Source of the DNA: Planotetraspora kaengkrachanensis
Lineage (GTDB): Bacteria > Actinomycetota > Actinomycetes > Streptosporangiales > Streptosporangiaceae
Assembly: GCF_016862895.1 (NCBI RefSeq)
Contig: NZ_BONV01000002.1
Span: 62,001-126,000 of the forward strand
DNA length: 64,000 nt
Direction of reading: 5' to 3'
The position numbers were made by a program, and so were the translations under genes. Position 1 is the first letter of the stretch; each line of letters starts with the position of its first letter. Below, piece by piece: positions 9,965 through 18,559 of the stretch. A model generated the notes under the pieces. That model ran no database searches. It had not been told where the DNA came from and saw nothing but the letters and a program-made list of their open reading frames with translations.

Positions 9965-11080
9965 ATGCGCAATATCCTCGTCCGGGGTGTGGCGGCCGGC
10001 GCAATCGCGCTGCTGTCGCTTGCCGCTTGCTCGTCCGAGCGTGAGGGCGGCGACGCCACCGCCACCTCCGGCTCGACCGAGGCCGCCAAGGGCTTCCCCG
10101 CCAACTCTCTGATCGGTGTCGCCCTCCCGGCGAAGACCTCGGAGAACTGGGTCCTGGCCGGTGACCTGTTCACCAACGGCCTGAAGGAGGCCGGCTTCCA
10201 GGCGGACGTCCAGTACGCGGGCTCCTCCACCACCGTCGCCGACCAGCAGGCGCAGATCTCGGCCATGGTCACCAAGGGCGCCAAGGTGATCGTCATCGGT
10301 GCGACCGACGCCGCTCAGCTGAGCACCCAGGTCGAGGCCGCCAAGCAGGCCGGCGCGACGGTCATCGCCTACGACCGGCTCATCAAGAACACCCAGGGTG
10401 TCGACTACTACGTCGCGTACGACAACTTCAAGGTCGGCGAGCTCCAGGGCCAGGCCCTGCTCGACGGCATGGCGAAGAAGAAGCCGACCGGCCCGTACAC
10501 CGTCGAGCTGTTCTCCGGCTCGCAGGACGACAACAACTCGGCGGTCTTCTTCGACGGCGCGATGAGCGTTCTGAAGCCGAAGATCGACTCGGGTGACGTC
10601 GTGGTCGGCTCCGGCCAGACCGACATCAAGCAGACGGCCACCGACGGCTGGAAGGCCGAGAACGCCCAGCGTCGGATGGACTCGCTGCTGACCTCCACCT
10701 ACAACGGTGACAAGACCCTGGACGGCGTGCTCTCCCCGAACGACACGCTGGCCCGCGCCATCATCACCTCGGTCAAGGGCGCCGGCAAGCCGCTGCCCAT
10801 CGTGACCGGCCAGGACTCCGAGGTCGAGTCGGTCAAGTCGATCGTCGCCGGCGAGCAGTACTCGACGATCAACAAGGACACCCGCAACCTGGTCGCGCAG
10901 ACCATCCAGATGGTCAAGGACCTGCAGGCCGGCAAGACCCCCGAGGTCAACGACACCAAGTCGTACAACAACGGCGTGAAGGTCGTCCCGTCCTTCCTGC
11001 TGCCCCCGATGATCGTGACCAAGGACAACGTCGTCGAGGCGTACGCCAACGACCCCAACCTGGCCCCGCTCACCAAGTAG
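9965..11080 (+). CDS. chvE: ChvE-like sugar-binding lipoprotein
   Basis: 371 residues. The signal peptide ends in the lipobox LSLAAC, so the mature protein is anchored outside the membrane. The body is a periplasmic-binding-protein type 1 fold and follows ChvE closely in order: VTKGAKVIVIGATD, then VIAYDRLI, then YYVAYDNFKVG. ChvE binds several aldoses (glucose, galactose, xylose, arabinose), so a broad range is likely here. It is the last gene of the transporter operon and is closed by a strong hairpin at 11105. The 70-bp gap before it could allow separate, higher expression. Confidence 0.92.
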   Translation: MRNILVRGVAAGAIALLSLAACSSEREGGDATATSGSTEAAKGFPANSLIGVALPAKTSENWVLAGDLFTNGLKEAGFQADVQYAGSSTTVADQQAQISAMVTKGAKVIVIGATDAAQLSTQVEAAKQAGATVIAYDRLIKNTQGVDYYVAYDNFKVGELQGQALLDGMAKKKPTGPYTVELFSGSQDDNNSAVFFDGAMSVLKPKIDSGDVVVGSGQTDIKQTATDGWKAENAQRRMDSLLTSTYNGDKTLDGVLSPNDTLARAIITSVKGAGKPLPIVTGQDSEVESVKSIVAGEQYSTINKDTRNLVAQTIQMVKDLQAGKTPEVNDTKSYNNGVKVVPSFLLPPMIVTKDNVVEAYANDPNLAPLTK

Positions 11081-11104
11081 TGGCAACCGCAGTCAGGTAG
11101 GAAC

Positions 11105-11140
11105 CGTGGGTCCCCGGAAACGGGGACCCACGTTCGTTTG
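11105..11140 (+). terminator. Rho-independent terminator after the transporter operon
   Basis: Perfect 12-bp stem CGTGGGTCCCCG / CGGGGACCCACG with a GAAA tetraloop, followed by TTCGTTTGT. It starts 24 bp after the chvE stop. Confidence 0.9.
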
Positions 11141-11180
11141 TCAGGCGAGTTGCCGCCCGATCGGAACAGGGGACCTTCCC

Positions 11181-12425
11181 GTGGCCGCGATTTCATCAAG
11201 GGCGCCTCAGGCACGGCGAGAGCTCGGTGCGTCCACGATGCCGACGATCGCCGCCCCGAGCCAGGAGGAGGTCCGCCGCCGGAACCTGGGCGCGCTGCTC
11301 AGGTACGTGCACATCCACGGCGCCACCTCCCGGGCCGAGCTGACCGACCGGCTCGGGCTCAACCGCAGCACCATCGGCGCCCTCACCGCCGACCTGGCCG
11401 CCGCCGGGCTCATCAGTGAGGAGACCCCCCGTAAGACCGGCCGGGCCGGCCGGCCGTCCCTGGTCGTGCGGCCCCGGACGTCCCGGGTCTACGCGTACGC
11501 GCTGAGCATCGAGGTCGACCGCCTGCGGGCCGCGCGGGTGGGCCTCGGCGGGAAGGTCCTGGACAGCCGTGCCGCGGACCGCCCGCGTGGGATGCAGATC
11601 CTCGACACCATCGGCCCGCTGACCGATCTCGTGCGCGACATGCGGCGGGCCGTACCCGCCGGCTCCTCCTGCGTCGGCGGCGGAGTCTCCGTCACCGGCA
11701 CCGTGCGCGGCGCGGACGGCACGGTGCGGATCGGCTCGCCCGTCGGCCGGGTGGCCGACCCGGTCGGCGAGGCCCTCGGTACCGAGCTCGGCCACGACCA
11801 CGCCATCGCCATCGCGAACGCGGCCGACGTCGGCGCCCTCGGCGAGCACGCCCGCGGCTCGGCGGCGCCCTTCGACGACGTCATCTACCTCCACGGCGAC
11901 GTGGGCATCGGCAGCGGCATCATCGCCGGAGGCCGTCCGGTGACCGGGCACGGCGGCCACGGCGGAGAGGCCGGCCACATGGTCGTCAACCCGCACGGCC
12001 GCGCCTGCGGCTGCGGTTCCCGGGGCTGCTGGGAGACGGAGATCGGGGAGCAGGCGCTGCTCCAGCGAGCCGGGCAGGCCGACGCCACCGGGCGCGACGC
12101 CGTCATCGCCGTCATCGATGCGGCGGGACGCGGCGACCAGGAGGCCGGCGCCGCCATCCGGCACGTCGCGGACTGGCTCGGGTTCGGCGTGGTCAACCTG
12201 GTGAACATCTTCAATCCGAACGTCGTGGTGTTCGGCGGCACGCTCCGCGAGCTGTACCTCGCGGGCTCCGCCCAGGTGCACAGCCGGCTGAGCAGCATGG
12301 CGCTGCCCGGCAGGGAACACGTCCGGCTGCGCACCCCGCTGCTCGGCGACGACGCTCCCCTGATGGGCGCCGCCGAGCTCGCCTTCGAGCGGCTGCTGGA
12401 AGACCCCCTCGTCGCCGCCGGCTGA
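11181..12425 (+). CDS. ROK family transcriptional repressor (NagC/XylR type)
   Basis: 414 residues from the GTG at 11181, which has AGGGGA seven bases upstream; an ATG at 11238 is the alternative. An N-terminal winged helix (NLGALLRYVHIHGATSRAELTDRLGLNRSTIG) precedes a ROK sugar-binding domain with the zinc-site region GGEAGHMVVNP then CGCGSRGCWETE. Such proteins repress sugar genes until a sugar or sugar phosphate binds. It lies directly after the transporter terminator, so it is transcribed separately but probably controls the same pathway; I see no operator for it. Confidence 0.88.
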   Translation: MAAISSRAPQARRELGASTMPTIAAPSQEEVRRRNLGALLRYVHIHGATSRAELTDRLGLNRSTIGALTADLAAAGLISEETPRKTGRAGRPSLVVRPRTSRVYAYALSIEVDRLRAARVGLGGKVLDSRAADRPRGMQILDTIGPLTDLVRDMRRAVPAGSSCVGGGVSVTGTVRGADGTVRIGSPVGRVADPVGEALGTELGHDHAIAIANAADVGALGEHARGSAAPFDDVIYLHGDVGIGSGIIAGGRPVTGHGGHGGEAGHMVVNPHGRACGCGSRGCWETEIGEQALLQRAGQADATGRDAVIAVIDAAGRGDQEAGAAIRHVADWLGFGVVNLVNIFNPNVVVFGGTLRELYLAGSAQVHSRLSSMALPGREHVRLRTPLLGDDAPLMGAAELAFERLLEDPLVAAG

Positions 12426-12531
12426 GGTGCGACGGCGCGCTTCCTTTCGTCCCCCGCCGCAGACCGCAGGTCAGAGCGTTTGCTGTCTCGCGGGATCTGC
12501 CACACTCGACCGGTACCGGTACATTTCGGGC

Positions 12532-12867
12532 ATGGAGATTCCCGATCTTGCCGATCTGATCTGGCTCTTCGAAGACGAGCCGACTCAGTATGAGGATCTC
12601 GATTGGCCCGTCGGTCTGCATTCCTTCCGCCTCAGGCGTGGGGCGACAGAGGTCCTCTTCTCGATCGACCCCTTTGCGGGCGAGGCATTCGTCAGCCTGT
12701 TCGTCGACGGCGAGGAGGTCGCGATGCTGGGGAATCTGCGGAGGCTGGGGCGGTTGTCGATCGACCGCGGAGCGGACGCGGAAGGGCTCGTCCTGTGGTT
12801 CGCGGACGAGAGCCAGGAGCCGATCCGGATCCGGACGAAGCCCTCCATTCACGTGACGTGGTGCTGA
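12532..12867 (+). CDS. Hypothetical protein, 111 residues
   Basis: I do not recognise a family. The protein is acidic and soluble, with no signal peptide, membrane segment or cysteine motif, and begins MEIPDLADLIWLFEDEPTQY. Alternating hydrophobic stretches (TEVLFSIDPFAGEAFVSLFV) suggest a small beta-rich fold. The start is supported by a -10-like TACATT six bases before the ATG, as for a leaderless transcript. It stands alone between the ROK repressor and an acetyltransferase. Confidence 0.65.
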   Translation: MEIPDLADLIWLFEDEPTQYEDLDWPVGLHSFRLRRGATEVLFSIDPFAGEAFVSLFVDGEEVAMLGNLRRLGRLSIDRGADAEGLVLWFADESQEPIRIRTKPSIHVTWC

Positions 12868-12988
12868 AGGCGCCCGGTGTGTGGTGACCGAGAGGCCGTT
12901 GAGTGGAAACCGGACGGCGAACTTATCGCGATTTAGATGCAAGTACGAATTATTGGCAGAAAGGTCCGTCGCCCGTTAGTGTGATCTC

Positions 12989-13498
12989 GTGACCGCAGAC
13001 TTCACCGTGTTCCCTGCTCAGCCTGGCGACGGAGATGTGGTGGGCGAGATCCACGCGGAGTCGTGGAAGGCCGCCTACGCGGGCTTCTTCTCCCCCGAGT
13101 TCTTCGCGGAGGCGGTGAGACAGCGCCGCGGCAAGTGGCACGACGTACTCGCCCGGGGCGAGGCGACCGCCGTACTGGCCGCGCGGGGCGACCGGCCGCT
13201 GGCCTTCTCCTACTTCGGCTCCTCGCCGGCCCGGCCGGGGTCCGCGGAGATCTTCGGCTTCTACGGGCACCCGGACGGCTGGGGCAGCGGGATCGCAGGC
13301 GTCCTGATGGCCGCGTCGCTGGACATGATGCGCGCGAGCGGCGTCAGGCGGGTCCATCTGTGGACGCTGCGTGACACGCCTCAGTCGCGCCGCTTCTACG
13401 CCAAGAGCGGCTTCACGGAGTCAGGCGCGGTCCGCGGCCACGACTTCGGTGACGGCAACCCGATCGACCAGGTGGAGTACGCGCTGGTCCTCGGCTGA
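12989..13498 (+). CDS. GNAT family N-acetyltransferase
   Basis: 169 residues. The acetyl-CoA-binding region is seen as FYGHPDGWGSGIAGVLMAAS, where the usual Q/RxxGxG/A loop is reduced to WGSGIA, followed by VHLWTLRDTPQSRRFYAKSGF, the conserved late strand and helix of the fold. The GTG start has TAGTGT six bases upstream, fitting a leaderless mRNA. The substrate cannot be told. It converges on the efflux operon. Confidence 0.8.
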   Translation: MTADFTVFPAQPGDGDVVGEIHAESWKAAYAGFFSPEFFAEAVRQRRGKWHDVLARGEATAVLAARGDRPLAFSYFGSSPARPGSAEIFGFYGHPDGWGSGIAGVLMAASLDMMRASGVRRVHLWTLRDTPQSRRFYAKSGFTESGAVRGHDFGDGNPIDQVEYALVLG

Positions 13499-13535
13499 CG
13501 GCGCCCGTTCCGCGTCGGACGGCGCCGAGGCCTTG

Positions 13536-14752
13536 TCACGGCGTCGCCAGTGCTTCGGTCGGGGACAGCCGGGCTGCGCGGATCGCCGGGTAGAGCCCGG
13601 CGACGCCGCCGATGAACACGGTGGCACCGAGGGCACCTGCCGTCGCCCACACCGGCACGACTGACGGCCAGCTCTGGTGGGCGGCGTATCCGGTGGTGAC
13701 GGCGATGCCCAGCAGTACCCCGCCCACCCCACCGAGCATCGACAGCAGCAGAGACTCCGCGAGGAACTGCACCCGAATCTGCCCTCGGGTGGCGCCGAGC
13801 GAACGGCGTAGCCCGATCTCGGCCCGGCGCTCCAAGACCGAGATCACCATCGTGTTGGCCACTCCGATGCCGCCCACCAGCAGCGCTACCGCGCCCAGTC
13901 CGAGCAGCAAGCCGTTCAGGGTGGCATCGGCGGCTCGGCGCGCGGCCAGGACGTCCGAGGGACGGGACACCTGGACATCGCCAGGTGACTCCGGGTTGGC
14001 GGTGGCGGCCGAGACTGCGCGTACGGCCTCGACCTGACTGTCCTGCGACCGGGTGTAGACGGTCGTCGCCCGCCCGTCGAAGCGGAACGCATCGGCGGCG
14101 ATCTTCCAGCCGATCAGGACGGCCGAGTCCAACTCGGGCGCGAGTGCGGCCTCGTCGAGCACGCCGATCACGGTGAACCGTTCGCCGCCGACCAGGATCT
14201 CCGCTTGCAGGCTGGGCCGGCCGATGCCGAGCCTCTTCGCCGCCGACGCGCCTAGCACCGCAACCGGGTACCGGCCGGTGACACCGTTCAACCAGGCGCC
14301 GCTGCGCAGGGTCGCGCCGACGGTCTGCGGCAGGCTCACCCGGGCCGCCAGCACGGACAGCCCGTTGGTCTCCACCTTGGGGATCCTGTCCGAGCGATAC
14401 ACCTTGGCGTTGTGGATCGCCCCGATCGCCGAGACGGCGGTGACCGGGCCGATCCGCGCGATCATCGCCTCGGCCTCGGCGGGCAACTGCGCGTCCTGGC
14501 CCCCGATGGTCTGTCCGGGGGAGACGGTGAGCAGGTTCGTGCCGAACGCGGCGAGCTGACGGTCCAGCTCCGCGCGAGAGGAGGACGAGATGCCCACGAC
14601 CGCGACCATCGCGGCGATGCCGATCGCGATGCCAAGCGCGGAGAGCAGCGCCCGGGTCGGCCGGGTGCGCAGGCCCGCCGCGCCGACCCGGACCACGTCA
14701 CGCGGGGCCATGCGGGCGGGCGAGAGCCGGGGCGGGCCCTGGTGCGCGGTCA

Positions 14753-14756
<4 letters not shown>
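13536..14756 (-). CDS. MacB/FtsX-type ABC transporter permease
   Basis: 406 residues: one N-terminal membrane segment ([20 protein letters not shown]), a large extracellular MacB_PCD domain at about 50-260, then three C-terminal segments of the FtsX fold, ending in the typical [18 protein letters not shown]. Last gene of a four-gene operon (lipoprotein, adaptor, ATPase, permease) whose members overlap by four bases each. With the adaptor it should form a MacAB-like mechanotransmission pump that expels a lipid, peptide or drug. Confidence 0.9.
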
Positions 14757-15441
<685 letters not shown>

Positions 15442-15445
<4 letters not shown>

Positions 15446-16521
15446 TGCGGCGTCCCCACGGTCATGCCCTCGTTCAGCCCGTCGCCGGTGATCTCGACCC
15501 GGCCGTTCGCGAACAGGCCGGTCTCCACCTTGATGTAGCGCGTGGTGGATCCCTCGACGACCTCGACGCCGTAGCCGCCCTCGGCCAGCGCCACCAGCGC
15601 CGCGACGGGCACGGTGAGCACGTCCTTGCGCTCGGCCGCGGTGAAGACCACGTTGACCACGGCCGCCTCGATCCCCGTGGCCGCGGCGGGGTCGTCCAGG
15701 GAGACGATGGCCTCGATTCTGGTCTCGGCCTGGCTGCCCGGGTCGGTCGGCTGCTCGACCACCGTGTAGACCCGTTTCACCCGGCCGGCCACCTTCTTAC
15801 CGTCGGGCATCTGGACCTGCACCTTCACGCCTTTGCGGGCCAGCCGTTGCTTGCCCACCTCCAGTTGGACTGTGATCTGGCGGCCGGTCCCGGTGTACCG
15901 CAACACCTCCTGCCCGCCTCCGGTGGACTGGTTCACCCCGGCCGTGACACTGTCGACCCGGATCGCGCCCGGCGCGAACAGCACGCGCCCCTGCTCGACC
16001 TGACCGGTCCGCGGCAGGCCCCGATCCTTCTGCCAGCGCCTCACCGCGGCCGCGGTGAGCGCCGTGTACGTCCGGTCCACCGTGAACCCGCCGTAGCCGA
16101 GGGCCTTCAGGTTCTCTTCAAGCTGCCGTACGTCCGCGCCGGTGACCCCCGGGGCGAGCGTCCGGTACGCGGCCACGGCGCCGTACATCAGCACCACCGG
16201 TCGGTTGTCCACCCGGTAGATCGGCCGGCCCCGGGGGACGACGTCACCCGCCAGCGGCACCTTGGTGACGACACCCGCGATCCGACCGGCCAGCGTGGTC
16301 TCGGCGCTGTAGCCGAGATCCCCTGGCACCTCATCGGTGTCCGACATCGTCTGCCGAGTGACCTGAGCGGTGCCCGGCGGCAGGTCCGCCGCGGTCGGCG
16401 TGTCCGTGCCATCGCCGCCGAACCCGACCGCGGCCACGGTCGCCGCCCCCGCAGCGAGCACGACCGTACCCACCACCGCGCCGGCGCGGCCACGCCGGCG
16501 CGCTCCAGATCGGCTGGTCAT
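15442..16521 (-). CDS. Efflux periplasmic-adaptor protein with peptidoglycan-binding domain
   Basis: 359 residues. A membrane anchor lies near 12-35 ([19 protein letters not shown]). A PG_binding_1 domain occupies about 115-180 ([16 protein letters not shown], then [11 protein letters not shown]). HlyD/MacA-like barrel segments follow. This is the common Gram-positive form of the MacA adaptor, which joins the pump to the cell wall. It overlaps lipoprotein and ATPase genes by four bases each. A short copy of its codons near residue 55 survives at 17221-17245. Confidence 0.85.
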
Positions 16522-17051
16522 CTCGGCGTCGCTTCCGCGCTCGGGCGGTACGACCGGATGTACTCCCTGCAGAAGGCCTTCGCCTGGTCGTACTGCGGAT
16601 CCTTGCGGACCTGCTCGGAGACGTCGACATGGGCTTCGGCGTCAGGGTCGGGGAAGTCCTCCACCCCGTGCTCCCGCATGCACCGCGACTCCTCGCGGGC
16701 CAACTCCGCCTTCACCGCGGCCAGGCCGGCGGACACGACCGGCTCGTACTGCTTGCACGCCTCCTGCGCCCTGGCCCCCACGTCCGGGTCCAGCGAGTCC
16801 TTGTTGAACCCGCCCCCCATCCGGACGTCGCCGTTGACGACCTGCGGGTCGGACATCGGTACGCCGTGCTCCCGCATGCACCGCGCGTACCTGATTCCTT
16901 GCTCCAGCTCGCTGAGGCTCGGCGTCGCGCTCGGTGCGGCGGAGCCGTCCACCGAGGCCACGCCCCTGCCATCGTCCGATTTCGAGCAGGCGGCCGCCAT
17001 GACCAGCAAAAGTGGTAACAGGCAGCCGGCCAGGAATCTCTTTCTCATCAC
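16518..17051 (-). CDS. Cys-rich lipoprotein, copy 1 (first gene of efflux operon)
   Basis: 177 residues. The signal peptide ends in the lipobox VMAAAC, giving a surface lipoprotein. The mature part has two copies of CMREHGV (YARCMREHGVPMSDP and SRCMREHGVEDFPDPD) and two further cysteines (EACKQYE, AFCREY), which could form disulfides. No known enzyme motif. It opens the efflux operon, overlapping the adaptor start (ATGA), so a sensory or substrate-capture role for the pump is likely. It is paralogous to the lipoprotein at 17251; the first 45 residues are nearly identical. Confidence 0.8.
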   Translation of the reverse strand: MMRKRFLAGCLLPLLLVMAAACSKSDDGRGVASVDGSAAPSATPSLSELEQGIRYARCMREHGVPMSDPQVVNGDVRMGGGFNKDSLDPDVGARAQEACKQYEPVVSAGLAAVKAELAREESRCMREHGVEDFPDPDAEAHVDVSEQVRKDPQYDQAKAFCREYIRSYRPSAEATPR

Positions 17052-17115
17052 CGATCTCCTCCGGTCCGATGGGTCCAGTGGAGCAGCGGGCCAGCAACGG
17101 CACCGTCACAGCGCC

Positions 17116-17135
17116 TGTAACGCCGGTGTAATGCC
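17116..17135. promoter_or_regulatory. Response-regulator-type direct repeat, promoter A
   Basis: Two direct copies TGTAACGCC and TGTAATGCC, 11 bp apart start to start, in the promoter of the efflux operon. That spacing (one helical turn) is the usual tandem site for an OmpR-type dimer. The same pair is kept at 17852 in front of the second lipoprotein and the response regulator. Confidence 0.55.
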
Positions 17136-17146
17136 CCATTGCCGAC

Positions 17147-17212
17147 GACGTGGTCGTGCTCGACCGAGATCTGCCGCTCTTCCACTGCGACCATGTGTGC
17201 ACCGCGTTGGCC
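17147..17212 (+). pseudogene. Relic of a second response-regulator gene
   Basis: These 66 bases match 18044-18109 of the intact response-regulator gene at 58 positions and stay in frame: DVVVLDRDLPLFHCDHVCTALA against DVVVLDRDLPLLHGDHVCSALA. This is the region with the phospho-acceptor Asp. The first 45 codons and everything after are missing. It shows that the regulator gene was once duplicated along with the lipoprotein and promoter. Confidence 0.8.
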
Positions 17213-17220
17213 TCGGGCGT

Positions 17221-17245
17221 CGGTGTCCGGCATCGTCTGCCGGGT
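17221..17245 (-). pseudogene. Relic of a second adaptor gene
   Basis: Twenty-three of 25 bases match 16335-16359 inside the intact adaptor gene, and the minus-strand reading TRQTMPDTD parallels TRQTMSDTD. It lies five bases after the stop of lipoprotein copy 2, just where a downstream adaptor gene would be expected if about 155 bp had been deleted. The match is short, but its position supports it. Confidence 0.6.
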
Positions 17246-17250
17246 CGTCG

Positions 17251-17784
17251 TCACCGTGTGGCTCCAGGGCTCGGCGCGCGCGACGCGAACTCCGCAACCG
17301 TCTGCGCGCGGCACGTCTCCCTCGCGTCCATGAAGTCCGGGTCGGCCCCGACCTCCGAGGGGACCCGGGTGCCGTCGGGCCCCGGGTCGGGGAAGTTCTC
17401 CACCCCGTGCTCCCGCATGCACCGCGACTCCTTGAGCGCCAGCTCTTTCTTCAGATCCATCACGGGGCCGACCTCCTGGGGAGGGCGGTACTGCTTGCAC
17501 GCGTCCTCCGCCGGGAACAGTTTGTCTCCGGCGGCCCCCTTGTCGGCGTGCCCTTGTCTGACGGTGTCGCCGTCGACCTCCGGGTCCGTCATCGGCACGC
17601 CGTGCTCCCGCATGCAGTGCGTGTACCTGATCAATTGATCCAGTCGGCTGACACTCTGCGTCACGCTGGGGGTGGCGGTGCCGTCCACCGAGGCCACGCC
17701 CTTGCCGTCGTCCGATTTCGAGCAGGCGGCCGCCATGACCAGCAAAAGTGGGAGCAGGCAGCCGGCCAGGAGTCTCTTTCTCAT
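17251..17784 (-). CDS. Cys-rich lipoprotein, copy 2
   Basis: 177 residues, same length and layout as copy 1: lipobox VMAAAC, two CMREHGV motifs (HCMREHGVPMTDP, SRCMREHGVENFPDP) and two more cysteines (DACKQYR, ETCRAQT). The N-terminal 35 residues are almost the same as in copy 1 and the middle has diverged. It has lost its downstream adaptor partner (relic at 17221) and is now a single gene, diverging from the two-component genes through a promoter with the repeat at 17852. Confidence 0.8.
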   Translation of the reverse strand: MRKRLLAGCLLPLLLVMAAACSKSDDGKGVASVDGTATPSVTQSVSRLDQLIRYTHCMREHGVPMTDPEVDGDTVRQGHADKGAAGDKLFPAEDACKQYRPPQEVGPVMDLKKELALKESRCMREHGVENFPDPGPDGTRVPSEVGADPDFMDARETCRAQTVAEFASRAPSPGATR

Positions 17785-17851
17785 CAGCGGTCTCCTCCGG
17801 TCCGGTGGGTCCAGTGGAGCAGCGGGCCCGCAACGGCTCCGTCACAGCGCT

Positions 17852-17871
17852 TGTAACGCCGGTGTAATGCC
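17852..17871. promoter_or_regulatory. Response-regulator-type direct repeat, promoter B
   Basis: TGTAACGCC and TGTAATGCC in direct repeat, lying between lipoprotein copy 2 and the response-regulator gene. About 86 bp around it (17785-17871) is nearly the same as 17052-17135. Its preservation in both copies suggests binding by the adjacent regulator. Confidence 0.55.
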
Positions 17872-17908
17872 CGGCCGCCGAAACTGCTGAAGCAGGGAGG
17901 ATGTCAGG

Positions 17909-18559
17909 GTGCGAGTGCTACTGATCGAGGACGAGGTCCTGCTGGCCGAGCAGGTCGCCGACGGGCTGCGGGACCACGGCATCGCCGTGGACCTCGCGGC
18001 CGACGGGGTCGACGGCCTGCACAAGGCGGGCGCGAACCGGTATGACGTGGTCGTGCTCGACCGCGACCTGCCGCTCCTGCACGGCGACCACGTGTGCTCC
18101 GCGCTGGCCGCGGACGGTGGCGGCGCGCGGATTCTCATGCTCACTGCGGCCGGGGAGGCGGCGGACCGGGTCGCCGGCCTGGTTCTCGGCGCCGACGACT
18201 ACCTGCCCAAGCCGTTCGTCTTCGAGGAGCTGGTGTTGCGGATCCGCGCGCTGGCCCGCCGGGTCGACAACGCTCCGCGGGTCCTGCGGCGCGCCGGTCT
18301 GACCTTCGACACCGCGCGACGCGTCGTGACCCGCGACGGCCGCGTCATCCCGCTGACCACGAAGGAGCTGGCCGTGCTGGAGATCCTGATGGGCGCCGAC
18401 GGCGCCGTGGTCAGCGCCGAGGATCTGCTGGAACGGGCATGGGACGAGCACGCGGATCCGTTCACCGCCACCGTCCGGGTCACCCTCGCCCGGATGCGCC
18501 GCAAGCTCGGCGACCCGCCGCTGATCGAGACCGTCGTCGGCGCGGGGTACCGGCTGTGA
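17909..18559 (+). CDS. OmpR family response regulator
   Basis: 216 residues: receiver domain (acidic pair IEDE near 7-10, phospho-acceptor in VVVLDRDLP near 51, Lys in YLPKPF) and a C-terminal winged helix (VVSAEDLLERAWDEHADPFTATVRVTLARMRRKL region). The GTG start has GGAGG eight bases before it. It overlaps the kinase gene (GTGA) and is divergent from lipoprotein copy 2. It probably acts at the TGTAAYGCC repeats at 17116 and 17852, hence on the efflux operon, the lipoproteins and itself. Confidence 0.92.
   Translation: MRVLLIEDEVLLAEQVADGLRDHGIAVDLAADGVDGLHKAGANRYDVVVLDRDLPLLHGDHVCSALAADGGGARILMLTAAGEAADRVAGLVLGADDYLPKPFVFEELVLRIRALARRVDNAPRVLRRAGLTFDTARRVVTRDGRVIPLTTKELAVLEILMGADGAVVSAEDLLERAWDEHADPFTATVRVTLARMRRKLGDPPLIETVVGAGYRL

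Noticed and set aside
13499-13527. Terminator between the GNAT and permease genes
   Set aside because: The seven-base arms CGGCGCC/GGCGCCG have a 15-base loop and no T-run; too weak to call.
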